This document shows positions 1-8,619 of a stretch of DNA of 64,000 bases, piece after piece. The stretch is taken from NCBI RefSeq assembly GCF_947499265.1, contig NZ_CANMNK010000002.1, forward strand, positions 637,123 to 701,122, read 5' to 3'. The position numbers were made by a program, and so were the translations under genes. The DNA comes from an uncultured Roseobacter sp. GTDB lineage: Bacteria > Pseudomonadota > Alphaproteobacteria > Rhodobacterales > Rhodobacteraceae. The first letter of the stretch is position 1, and every line of letters begins with the position of its first letter. Below the pieces are notes generated by a model. It worked only from the letters and a program-made list of their open reading frames with translations, had not been told where the DNA came from and ran no database searches.

Positions 1-271
1 CTTCGATCCCGGTGTAGGGAAAGATGCAAATCGCCGGAATGCCCAGATCTGCGGCCTCGCGCGCCGCCTTGACGATCTTGTCGACGGACCGGCGATAGAC
101 ACCGGGCATCGAGGGGATCGGCTCCTCGATCCCGTCCCCCGCGCGCACAAAAACCGGCCAGATAAAATCATCCACGCTGAGGCTGTTTTCACGGGTCAGG
201 GCGCGCGTGGCCGGGCTTTGTCTGGTGCGGCGCAGGCGGGTCATCGGAAAGGGGGCTTGAGTGGGGCGCAT
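1..271 (-). CDS. hemB: Delta-aminolevulinic acid dehydratase (porphobilinogen synthase), N-terminal part
   Basis: Only the first 90 codons lie in the window; the gene runs off its left edge. HemB condenses two 5-aminolevulinate molecules to porphobilinogen in cytosolic haem and tetrapyrrole synthesis. The reading frame starts with MRPTQAPFPMTRLRRTR, followed by the family pattern of a basic N-terminal arm, then a stretch around FIWPVFV, the IPSMPGV segment and IPAICIFPYTGIE. These match the first beta strands of the HemB barrel. The ATG at 271 gives the usual Rhodobacterales N-terminus; an in-frame ATG at 244 is possible. The metal-site and Schiff-base lysine regions are outside the window. 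Confidence 0.9.
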   Translation of the reverse strand, partial: MRPTQAPFPMTRLRRTRQSPATRALTRENSLSVDDFIWPVFVRAGDGIEEPIPSMPGVYRRSVDKIVKAAREAADLGIPAICIFPYTGIE

Positions 272-392
272 GGGCGATGTGTCCAGTTTGTGTGACACTT
301 CATGCTTGCCACGGATTTTTCCGCAAGCCAAGGGTAGGAATTGCCGAAATCCAAGGCTAAGAGGGGGCGTCAAAACAGGTAAAGCGTTTCCC

Positions 393-920
393 TTGAGTTT
401 CTATCAAAGTGTCTTCGAACTAATTGACATGCGGTCCTTCTCGAACCTGTGGTTCTGGATCGCTTTGGCCGTGCTCTGGTCGACGGCCAGCCATTGGGTT
501 CTGGGCGTTCCCTACGACATGGTGCTGCGCGCGCGCAGAAATGGCGGGCAGGCCGAGCAGGACCTCGAAGACCTCGTGAGGATCAACACCAACCGGCTGC
601 TTTTCATCGCCAGCGTATCGGGCCTGTGGCTGCTGGGCTTTGGCTGCTTTTTACTGACCGGGCTCTGCGTGCTGGGGTTTTTCTATGGCGTCGAGATCGC
701 CCAGGCGTTGTTTTTACTGGGGTTTCCAATGTCGATTGTCGGTCTGATTTCGCTGTCGACGTCGCGCCTGATCCAGCATGAAGCTGCGAGTGGCGAGCAG
801 TTGCGGCGCAGGCTGACGCGCCACCGTCTCTATGTTCAGATCACGGGTATGATTTCGATTTTTGTAACGGCCCTTTGGGGGATGTATCAAAACCTCGCCG
901 TGGGTCCATTGGGCGGTTGA
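393..920 (+). CDS. Small conserved membrane protein ('component of SufBCD complex' family of Rhodobacterales)
   Basis: A 175-residue integral membrane protein with about four hydrophobic segments: near residues 19-41, two between 66 and 128, and one near the C-terminus. Homologues in Rhodobacterales often carry the automatic label 'component of SufBCD complex', but nothing here supports a role in Fe-S assembly, and the suf operon is about 54 kb away. The start is uncertain. TTG at 393 gives MSFYQSVFELIDMRSF, which I remember as the conserved family N-terminus. The first ATG is at 429 and has no visible ribosome binding site. The frame is open back to 261, but that part looks non-coding. Family membership is fairly sure; function unknown. 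Confidence 0.7.
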   Translation: MSFYQSVFELIDMRSFSNLWFWIALAVLWSTASHWVLGVPYDMVLRARRNGGQAEQDLEDLVRINTNRLLFIASVSGLWLLGFGCFLLTGLCVLGFFYGVEIAQALFLLGFPMSIVGLISLSTSRLIQHEAASGEQLRRRLTRHRLYVQITGMISIFVTALWGMYQNLAVGPLGG

Positions 921-953
921 CACCGGCGCCCCGAACGCCAATTGAAGCAGCCC

Positions 954-3900
954 ATGGCTGAGCAAACGCATATCACCGTCTCCGGCGTGCCCGAAGGGTT
1001 TGACGCGCAGTTTCTGCTGTCGGAACTGGCACGTCAGGACGGGCCGATCCTGCATGTGGCGCGCGATGACAAGCGGCTTGCGGCGCTGCAGGCGGCATTG
1101 CGCTTTTTTGCCCCCGATATGCCGGTGGTGGTGTTTCCCGGCTGGGACTGCTTGCCCTACGACCGGGTGTCGCCAAATGCGGATATTTCCGCGCAGCGCA
1201 TGGCGACGCTGGCGGGTCTGGTGCACGGCATGCCGGACCGCTTCATCCTGCTGACCACGCTCAACGCCGCCACGCAGCGGGTCCCGGCGCGCGCAACGCT
1301 CAAGGATGCGGCGTTTTCGGCCCGTGTCGGCGACCGGGTGGACGAAGGCGCTCTGCGGACCTTCCTTGTGCGCATGGGGTTTGTGCAAAGCCCGACAGTC
1401 ACGGAACCCGGCGACTATGCCATTCGCGGCGGGATCATCGACATCTTCCCGCCGGGTGATCTGGGGCCTGTGCGGCTTGATCTCTTTGGCGATGTGCTGG
1501 ACGGCGCGCGCCGCTTTGATGCCGCCACACAGCTGACCACCGAAAAGCTCGATGTTGTTGAATTGGCGCCCGTGTCCGAAGTGATCCTGGACGAGGCCGC
1601 GATCACGCGGTTCCGGCAGAATTACCGGATCGAATTTGGCGCCGCGGGGACGGATGATCCGCTCTATGAAGCAATCAGCGCCGGGCGCAAACATCAGGGT
1701 GCGGAACACTGGTTGCCGTTTTTCCACGAGGCGTTGGAGACGCTTTTCGACTACGTCCCGCAGGCGGTGATCACGCTCGATGATCAGGTCACACCGATCC
1801 GTTTGGCGCGGTGGGACAGCATCGCGGATCAGTATGAGACCCGGCGCCTGGCGATGGCGCACCGCTCCAAGATGGACAGCGTCTACAAGCCCAGCCCGCC
1901 GGACGGGCTCTATCTGGATGATGCGGCGTGGGAGGCGCTTACAGCCAAGCGTCGGGTCTTGCAGATCGCGGCATTGCCCCAGCCCACGGGCCTTGGCGTC
2001 ACCGATGCCGGCGCGCGGATTGGCCGTAACTTTGCGCCGGAACGTCAGCAGGAATCTTTAAGCCTTTTCGGTGCATTGGCGGCACATATTAAAGTCAAAT
2101 TAGACGACGGTCCGGTGCTGATCGCCAGCTATTCCGAGGGCGCGCGCGAACGTCTGACCGGGCTGATCGAGGACGAAGGACTGGCCGAGGCGATCCCAGT
2201 GCCAAATGCCACCCGCATTGGCAAACGCGGGCTGCATCTGGCGGTATGGGCGCTGGAACACGGGTTCGAAGCGCCCGGTCTTACCGTGATCTCGGAGCAG
2301 GACGTGCTGGGCGACCGGCTGATCCGGGGGGCAAAGAAAAAGCGCCGCGCGGAGAATTTCTTGACGGAGACACAATCGCTCAGCCCCGGCGATCTGATCG
2401 TGCATGTGGATCACGGGATTGGCCGCTACAAAGGGCTGGAGGTTGTCACCGCAGCCGGGGCCGCACATGAATGTATCCTTTTGGAATATGCCGAAGGGTC
2501 AAAACTTTACCTGCCGGTGGAGAACATCGAGCTGCTCTCGAAATACGGCCATGAAGAGGGGCTGCTTGACCGGCTGGGCGGCGGCGCGTGGCAGGCCAAG
2601 AAAGCGCGGCTCAAGGAGCGCATCCGCGAGATTGCCGACAAGCTGATCCGGGTCGCTGCCGAACGCGCGCTGCGCAAGGCGCCGGTGCTGGAGCCGCCCG
2701 CCGGTATGTGGGACGCGTTTTCCGCGCGTTTCCCTTATCAGGAAACCGATGATCAGCTGCGCGCCATTGGCGATGTCATCGACGATCTGACCTCCGGCAA
2801 TCCGATGGACCGGCTGGTCTGTGGCGACGTGGGCTTTGGCAAGACCGAGGTGGCGATGCGCGCGGCCTTCGTTGCGGCCATGTCGGGCGTGCAGGTGGCG
2901 GTGATCGCGCCGACGACCTTGCTGGCACGGCAGCATTACAAGAGCTTTGCCGAGCGGTTCCGGGGCTTTCCGATCAACGTGCGCCAGCTGAGCCGTTTCG
3001 TTTCGGCCAAGGAGGCCAATGCCACGCGTGACGGCATGGCGCGCGGCACTGTGGACATCGTGATCGGCACCCACGCGCTGCTGGCCAAGGGGATCCGCTT
3101 CCAGAACCTCGGGTTGCTGGTGATCGACGAAGAACAGCATTTTGGCGTGACGCACAAGGAACGCCTGAAACAGCTGCGCACCGACATCCACGTGCTGACG
3201 CTCACCGCCACACCGATCCCGCGGACGCTGCAGCTGAGCCTCACCGGCGTGCGGGACCTCAGCATCATCGGCACGCCACCCGTAGATAGGTTGGCTATCC
3301 GCACCTATGTCAGCGAATTCGATACGGTGACTCTGCGCGAGGCGCTCTTGCGTGAACATTATCGCGGCGGGCAATCGTTTTACGTGGTGCCGCGCATTTC
3401 CGATCTGCCGGAGATCGAGGAGTTTCTGAAGGAACAACTCCCTGAACTGACCTATGTTGTGGCCCATGGCCAGATGGCCGCAGGCGAACTGGATGACCGC
3501 ATGAACGCCTTTTACGATGGCAAATTCGACATTCTGCTTGCCACGACCATCGTCGAATCCGGTCTTGATATCCCGACGGCCAACACGATGGTGGTGCACC
3601 GGGCGGATATGTTTGGGTTGGCGCAGCTTTATCAGATCCGGGGCCGCGTCGGGCGCTCCAAGACGCGCGCCTATGCCTATCTGACCACGAAACCGCGCGC
3701 CAAGCTGACGGCCACGGCGGAGAAACGGCTGCGGGTGCTCTCAAGCCTCGACACGCTGGGGGCGGGGTTCACGCTGGCGAGCCAGGACCTCGACATTCGC
3801 GGGGCGGGCAACCTGCTGGGCGAAGAGCAATCGGGGCAGATGCGGGATGTGGGCTTTGAGCTTTATCAGTCGATGCTGGAAGAGGCGATTGCCAAGATCC

Positions 3901-4421
3901 GCGCGGGCGAAATGGAAGGGCTCTCAGAGGCCGACGACCAATGGGCGCCACAGATCAATCTCGGCGTGCCGGTCCTGATCCCCGAAGATTATGTGCCCGA
4001 TCTGGACGTGCGCCTGGGACTTTACCGGCGCCTATCGAGCCTGAGCACGAAAGTCGAACTGGAAGGGTTCGCTGCAGAACTCATCGACCGCTTTGGCAAG
4101 CTGCCGCGTGAGGTCAACACGCTGATGCTGGTGGTACGGATCAAGGCCATGTGCAAGCGTGCTGGCATCGCCAAGCTGGATGGCGGCCCCAAGGGCGCGA
4201 CCATCCAGTTTCACAACGATAAATTCGCCTCCCCCAAAGGTCTGGTGGAATTCATTCAGGACCAGCGCGGCATGGCAAAGGTCAAGGACAACAAGATCGT
4301 GGTGCGCCGCGACTGGAAAGCGGATGTCGACAAGATCAAGGGGGCCTTTGCCATCGCCCGCGATCTGGCGGAGAAGGTCATGGCAGAGAAAAAGGCCCGG
4401 AAGAAGGCGAAAGCCAGCTGA
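954..4421 (+). CDS. mfd: Transcription-repair coupling factor Mfd
   Basis: A 1155-residue DNA translocase that removes RNA polymerase stalled at lesions and recruits UvrA. Visible parts in order: a UvrB-like N-terminal module; the RNA polymerase interaction domain with the VHVDHGIGRYKGL signature (near residue 483); a RecG-like superfamily 2 motor with Walker A GDVGFGKTEVA (about residue 626) and a DEEQHFG Walker B box (about 724); motif III LTATPIPRTL; motif VI QIRGRVGRS; and the C-terminal TRCF domain. Length is normal. The frame also contains a TTG at 942, but ATG at 954 (MAEQTHITV) is the likelier start. The gene ends 1 bp from the convergent exporter gene and has no obvious terminator. 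Confidence 0.97.
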   Translation: MAEQTHITVSGVPEGFDAQFLLSELARQDGPILHVARDDKRLAALQAALRFFAPDMPVVVFPGWDCLPYDRVSPNADISAQRMATLAGLVHGMPDRFILLTTLNAATQRVPARATLKDAAFSARVGDRVDEGALRTFLVRMGFVQSPTVTEPGDYAIRGGIIDIFPPGDLGPVRLDLFGDVLDGARRFDAATQLTTEKLDVVELAPVSEVILDEAAITRFRQNYRIEFGAAGTDDPLYEAISAGRKHQGAEHWLPFFHEALETLFDYVPQAVITLDDQVTPIRLARWDSIADQYETRRLAMAHRSKMDSVYKPSPPDGLYLDDAAWEALTAKRRVLQIAALPQPTGLGVTDAGARIGRNFAPERQQESLSLFGALAAHIKVKLDDGPVLIASYSEGARERLTGLIEDEGLAEAIPVPNATRIGKRGLHLAVWALEHGFEAPGLTVISEQDVLGDRLIRGAKKKRRAENFLTETQSLSPGDLIVHVDHGIGRYKGLEVVTAAGAAHECILLEYAEGSKLYLPVENIELLSKYGHEEGLLDRLGGGAWQAKKARLKERIREIADKLIRVAAERALRKAPVLEPPAGMWDAFSARFPYQETDDQLRAIGDVIDDLTSGNPMDRLVCGDVGFGKTEVAMRAAFVAAMSGVQVAVIAPTTLLARQHYKSFAERFRGFPINVRQLSRFVSAKEANATRDGMARGTVDIVIGTHALLAKGIRFQNLGLLVIDEEQHFGVTHKERLKQLRTDIHVLTLTATPIPRTLQLSLTGVRDLSIIGTPPVDRLAIRTYVSEFDTVTLREALLREHYRGGQSFYVVPRISDLPEIEEFLKEQLPELTYVVAHGQMAAGELDDRMNAFYDGKFDILLATTIVESGLDIPTANTMVVHRADMFGLAQLYQIRGRVGRSKTRAYAYLTTKPRAKLTATAEKRLRVLSSLDTLGAGFTLASQDLDIRGAGNLLGEEQSGQMRDVGFELYQSMLEEAIAKIRAGEMEGLSEADDQWAPQINLGVPVLIPEDYVPDLDVRLGLYRRLSSLSTKVELEGFAAELIDRFGKLPREVNTLMLVVRIKAMCKRAGIAKLDGGPKGATIQFHNDKFASPKGLVEFIQDQRGMAKVKDNKIVVRRDWKADVDKIKGAFAIARDLAEKVMAEKKARKKAKAS

Positions 4422-5642
4422 TCATTCAGCGGGCAGGCGCGCCTCGATCCGTCCCATGTAGCGCATCAGCACAAATGCCATTGTCGCCATGAGCAGAATG
4501 GCCCCGACCAGCGGGCGGATCGTCCCGTCGAAAAGCAGCCCGATGGGCGATGCGATCGCGGCGGCCAACACGGTTGAGACGGCACCGATCACACTCGCGG
4601 CCATGCCCGCGATATGTCCCATCGGTTCCATGGCAATGGCGTTGAGATTACCGATGGTCAGCCCCGCCTGAAAGAACAGATAGGCCTGCCAGAAAGCAAA
4701 AACGGCAAAGCTGCTGGTGCCGAAGGTTTCGTTCTGGACCAGCACGGTGGCAGAGAGCAGGATCTGGATCGACAGGGCGATGGTGATCAGGCGGCGCATG
4801 CCCAGACGCACCACCAGCATCGCGTTGAGAAAACTCGCCCCCGCAGACACCAGCGCGATGCCACCGAACCAGAAGTGGAAGGTATCCTGCTTGTCGTAGA
4901 CATGTTCGTAAATCGGTTGGATCAGCATCAGGACCGAGAACAGCATCGACATGCACAGGGTCTGCACAAGGATCGACAGCCGCACGATGGGATGTGTGAA
5001 CATGTCGCGCACCGCGTCGAGCAGCAGGCGCATTCTGAGCGGGCGACGGTTTTCCCGCGGCAGGGTTTCCGGTAATCGAAGGATAAGCCAAGCCGCTGAA
5101 ATCACGGAGAAACCGATGAACGCCATGAAAATGCCGCGCCAGCCGCTTGTGGTGATGATCACATAGCCCAGGGTGGGGGCAAACCCGGGCACCAGCGTGA
5201 AGATCATCATCACGATGGAGACGATCTTGGCCATTTCGCGCCCGGAAAAGAGATCCCGAATGACGGCGATGGACACGACGCGCGGACCGGCGGCGCCAAG
5301 CCCCTGCAGGATGCGGGCGGCAATGACCACCTCGAAACTGGCGCTGGCCCAGGCGATGGCAGAGGCGAGGATATAGACCGCAGCACCACATACCATCACC
5401 GTCTTGCGCCCGAAGGCATCGGACAGCGGGCCGGTGAAAAACGTCCCGATGCCCATGCCAAGCACAAATGCGGTCATGATCAGCGGTGCGCGGGTCGGAT
5501 CGTCGGGCGTTAGCTCCTGCGCGATGTTCGGCAGGGCTGGCAGCATCGCGTCGATTGAAAACGCGATGGTGGCAAACATCATCGCCATCAGGGCAATAAA
5601 CTCAACCCGCCCAATTGCGGGCTGTGATACTGGTTCCGACAC
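4422..5642 (-). CDS. Bcr/CflA-type MFS multidrug efflux transporter
   Basis: A 406-residue inner-membrane protein with about 12 hydrophobic helices. The segment GTFFTGPLSDAFGRKTVMV matches the MFS motif between helices 2 and 3, and RILQGLGAAGPRVVSIAVIRD (helices 4-5) fits drug/H+ antiporters of the Bcr/CflA group. The substrate cannot be read from sequence. It starts at GTG 5642 with AGGAG about 7-8 bases upstream, so the start is well supported. The 126-bp upstream gap is AT-rich around 5695-5740 (TTGTATTACAAACAATGTCACAATT region), where a promoter and operator would be expected. It is convergent with mfd. Confidence 0.87.
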   Translation of the reverse strand: MSEPVSQPAIGRVEFIALMAMMFATIAFSIDAMLPALPNIAQELTPDDPTRAPLIMTAFVLGMGIGTFFTGPLSDAFGRKTVMVCGAAVYILASAIAWASASFEVVIAARILQGLGAAGPRVVSIAVIRDLFSGREMAKIVSIVMMIFTLVPGFAPTLGYVIITTSGWRGIFMAFIGFSVISAAWLILRLPETLPRENRRPLRMRLLLDAVRDMFTHPIVRLSILVQTLCMSMLFSVLMLIQPIYEHVYDKQDTFHFWFGGIALVSAGASFLNAMLVVRLGMRRLITIALSIQILLSATVLVQNETFGTSSFAVFAFWQAYLFFQAGLTIGNLNAIAMEPMGHIAGMAASVIGAVSTVLAAAIASPIGLLFDGTIRPLVGAILLMATMAFVLMRYMGRIEARLPAE

Positions 5643-5768
5643 GATAAAACTCCTAGCCGAAAGCGAAATAGAGCCTCGGTTGATCGGGTGTAACTCAGAG
5701 TTGTATTACAAACAATGTCACAATTTTACACAATGCGGCCTGCGCTTCTGTGGGGATGAAAATTTCCG

Positions 5769-6410
5769 TCAGGCGGCGGCAGAAAGCTCGCTGATCACCT
5801 TCGCCCATAGCTCAGGCGGTTGTGCGCCCGGCACCGCGTGTTTGCCCGCAACAATGAAGGTCGGGACGGAATTGACGCCCATGGATCGGCTGTGCGCGTC
5901 ACGCTTGCGGATGTCGTCCTCGTCCGCATCAGAAGCCAAGAGTTTGCGGACCACGGCGGCATCCATCTCGATGCCATCGGCAATATCCGCCAGTACATCG
6001 TGATCGCCGATATCGCGAGCATCGACGAAATAGGCTTGAAATAATGCGGAAACGGCGGCTGTTTGCCGCCCCTCAATGCCTGCCCAGTGGATCAGGCGGT
6101 GCGCATCCAGCGTGTTGGGGGTGCGTTTCATCCCCTCGAAATCGATCTTCAGCCCGGCCGCTTCGGCGTGTTGCACCACGGGCGCATAGGCGCGCACGGC
6201 GCCTTCTTTGCCGCCAAACTTGCCCTCCAGATAGGCGCGGCGGTCCATCCCGTCGCGGGGCATGTCGGGGTTCAGTTGAAACGGGTGCCACTCAATGACA
6301 AAGGGATGATCCGGCGTGTCGGCCAGCGCCTTGTCGAGATGGGTCTTGCCGATATAGCACCAGGGGCAAATCGGGTCGGACATGATGTCGAGCTTGATGG
6401 TGTTGGTCAT
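5769..6410 (-). CDS. DsbA family oxidoreductase, FrnE-like
   Basis: A 213-residue thioredoxin-fold protein without a signal peptide, so probably cytosolic. The redox motif CPWC is at residues 15-18 (SDPICPWCYIGK), and the cis-proline loop appears as NSVPTFIVAG. The pattern DAHRLIHWAG in the helical insertion is typical of the FrnE/2-hydroxychromene-2-carboxylate isomerase-like DsbA subgroup. Members act as thiol-disulfide oxidoreductases or isomerases; the substrate here is unknown. The start codon overlaps the stop of the upstream acyl-CoA ligase by 4 bp (ATGA at 6407-6410), so the two genes are almost certainly cotranscribed. Confidence 0.87.
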   Translation of the reverse strand: MTNTIKLDIMSDPICPWCYIGKTHLDKALADTPDHPFVIEWHPFQLNPDMPRDGMDRRAYLEGKFGGKEGAVRAYAPVVQHAEAAGLKIDFEGMKRTPNTLDAHRLIHWAGIEGRQTAAVSALFQAYFVDARDIGDHDVLADIADGIEMDAAVVRKLLASDADEDDIRKRDAHSRSMGVNSVPTFIVAGKHAVPGAQPPELWAKVISELSAAA

Positions 6411-7921
6411 TTTGACGCCTCGAAACCGGCCCGCAGGGCGCGCCGCAGAATTTTGCCATTGGCCCCCATGGGCAGCTCCGGCAGGTGAACATATAGGCGC
6501 GGTTGTTTATATCGTGCCAACTTATCAGACACATAGGTGTGCAACTCGTGATCGTCCAGTGCCGCGGGGCCGGTGTAGAAAGCCGCAATCACTCGCGCGT
6601 CGGTTTTGATCTCGACATCCGTGACCGCGACGGCGGTGATATCGGCGCGCGCGGTCAGCACGGATTCGACCTCGATGGGAGAGACCCGGTAGCCGCCCGC
6701 GTTCATCATATCGTCGTTGCGACCCAGATAGGTGATCTGCCCATCCTCGGACATCACCCCCTGATCGCCGGTCAGGAACCACTCTCCCTGCCATTTGGCT
6801 GCGGTTTCTTCCGGGGCGTTAAGGTATCCCAGCATCAGGCCGGGATCGTCGCGATGTACCGCGATGGTGCCTTCGGTGCCCAGCGGTACCGGCCCGTCCT
6901 CGCCCATCAGCGCCACGCGCCGCCCGGGTTGGGGTCGCCCCAGCGTGTCGGCGGAGGTCGGCAGACCCGGTGCGCTGGAAATGAAGGTCGAGCATTCGGA
7001 CATGCCATAGGCTTCGAAAACCTGCGTCCTGGTAAGGGCGGTCCAGGCCCTGGCGATGCGGGACGGCAGTTTTTCCCCAGCGCTGAGGCCGTGGCGCAAT
7101 GCACGGCTTTCGAAAGGCGCGTTTTTCTTGAGAAGTTGGCGGTAAACCCCTGGTGCAGCTGCGAATATCGTGGCGCGATACTCTGCGAGTAAGTCGGGTA
7201 AGGCTTGGGCTCCGGTGCCTGCGGCAGGGATCAAGGCGGTGGCACCGACCGTCCACGGGTCCATCAGACCGGTGCCCAAGGTGTAGGTCCAATTGAATGC
7301 GCCGGCGTGCAGCACCCGGTCATGTGCCGTCAGCCCGTACCAGCCGTCAAACATCATGCGCCGCGCCCAGATGGCACGGTGCGCGTGCAGCACGCCGCGC
7401 GGCACACCCGAAGTGCCCGAAGTATAGATGATATAGCCCAATCGATCAGGATCCCCCATGTGGAAGTCTGCTGGCGGCAACGCCCTGAACGTGCGCAATT
7501 GGTCCAGGCCGCAGAGCGCCGGGTCCTCCGGGCAGGCCACGGCAGGATCGCGCAAGATCGCCGAAGGCGTGATTTCCGTGATGATTTTAGCGGTTTCAGG
7601 TTCGGTCAGTGCGGAGGAGGTCGGAATGGGCACCAGACCAGCAGTCAACGCGCCCAGATATGCGATGGGAAAATCGACGGTATTGCCCAGCCGCATCAGC
7701 ACCTTGTCGCCAGGCTTCAGACCAAGACCCAGAAAACCGGTGGCAGTGCCGCGCACCGCAGCTTCGAGCGCTGCAAACGTCCATGTTTCAACGTCATCCT
7801 GACCGAGGACCAACAGCGCGTCTTTCTGTGGGTTTTGGTGCGCGGCGGCCAGAACGTAGGCTGCCATGTTGAAGGGCCGGGGGCAGGGCGCGGGGGGCCC
7901 TTCGTCGAAAACTGAAAGCAT
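6407..7921 (-). CDS. AMP-dependent acyl-CoA synthetase (benzoate/acyl-CoA ligase-like)
   Basis: A 504-residue adenylate-forming ligase that would activate a carboxylic acid to its CoA thioester. Core motifs in order: the P-loop YTSGTSGVPRGV (near residue 167), A5-type YGMSE, the ribose-binding aspartate in FLTGDQG, the hinge GRNDDMMNAGGYRVSP, and the C-terminal catalytic lysine in NGKILRR. Overall length and the short N-terminal domain suit benzoate-CoA ligase and short/medium-chain acyl-CoA synthetase relatives; the substrate cannot be set. It is cotranscribed with the FrnE-like gene. Only 64 bp separate it from the divergent XRE-cupin regulator, which may control it. Confidence 0.85.
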   Translation of the reverse strand: MLSVFDEGPPAPCPRPFNMAAYVLAAAHQNPQKDALLVLGQDDVETWTFAALEAAVRGTATGFLGLGLKPGDKVLMRLGNTVDFPIAYLGALTAGLVPIPTSSALTEPETAKIITEITPSAILRDPAVACPEDPALCGLDQLRTFRALPPADFHMGDPDRLGYIIYTSGTSGVPRGVLHAHRAIWARRMMFDGWYGLTAHDRVLHAGAFNWTYTLGTGLMDPWTVGATALIPAAGTGAQALPDLLAEYRATIFAAAPGVYRQLLKKNAPFESRALRHGLSAGEKLPSRIARAWTALTRTQVFEAYGMSECSTFISSAPGLPTSADTLGRPQPGRRVALMGEDGPVPLGTEGTIAVHRDDPGLMLGYLNAPEETAAKWQGEWFLTGDQGVMSEDGQITYLGRNDDMMNAGGYRVSPIEVESVLTARADITAVAVTDVEIKTDARVIAAFYTGPAALDDHELHTYVSDKLARYKQPRLYVHLPELPMGANGKILRRALRAGFEASK

Positions 7922-7985
7922 GATGGCGTGCTAGCGCGACGCTCCCTGCGTTGCAAGCCTGCCTGCTTGGCCTTATAGCTTTAGG

Positions 7986-8609
7986 ATGACAAACGCAGAC
8001 CCAAAAACCCTGATCCAGATTGCACGCCAGACCGGTACGGAGGAACACGGCGCGCCCGTGGACCTTGGCCAGCGCGTGCGTGAGTTGCGCAAGGCACGGA
8101 ACTGGACACTGGAACATGCCGCCAGTCAGGCCGGGCTGGCACGCTCAACGCTGAGCAAGATCGAAAACGGCCAGATGTCCCCCACCTATGACGCGCTGAA
8201 AAAGCTGGCTGTGGGTTTGGAAATCTCGATCCCGCAGCTTTTCACGCCGCCGCAGGCGGGCCAGATCAACGGGCGTATGGCGGTCACGAAATCCGGACAG
8301 GGCGCAGGCCAGGCAACGGTGACCTATGAGCATGAGTTGCTCGCTGAAACCTTGACCAAGAAGCAGATGCTGCCCTACCGCGCACGGGTACGGGCGCGGA
8401 AAATGGAAGAATTCGAAGGTTGGGTGCGCCACGACGGCGAAGAATTTCTATACGTGCTGACTGGCGTGATCCGGCTCTACACCGAATTCTATGAGCCGGT
8501 CGAAATGCGCCGGGGCGACAGTGCCTATTACGACGCGACCATGGGCCACAACGTGGTGTCGGTCAGCGAGGAGGACGCCAATATCCTCTGGGTCACGTCG
8601 CTGACCTGA
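7986..8609 (+). CDS. XRE-family transcriptional regulator with C-terminal cupin domain
   Basis: 207 residues. A lambda-repressor type helix-turn-helix spans about residues 26-87 (LGQRVRELRKARNWTLEHAA, then ARSTLSKIENGQMSP). A cupin_2 sensor domain covers roughly residues 115-205, with the strand EEFLYVLTGVIRLYTEFYEPV and the following MRRGDSAYYDATMGHNV. This two-domain build is common among regulators that sense small carboxylates or amines. Its start lies 64 bp from the divergent acyl-CoA ligase, so control of that operon and of itself is a reasonable inference. No clear inverted repeat was identified in the gap. Confidence 0.87.
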   Translation: MTNADPKTLIQIARQTGTEEHGAPVDLGQRVRELRKARNWTLEHAASQAGLARSTLSKIENGQMSPTYDALKKLAVGLEISIPQLFTPPQAGQINGRMAVTKSGQGAGQATVTYEHELLAETLTKKQMLPYRARVRARKMEEFEGWVRHDGEEFLYVLTGVIRLYTEFYEPVEMRRGDSAYYDATMGHNVVSVSEEDANILWVTSLT

Positions 8610-8619
8610 GGCCAGGGGA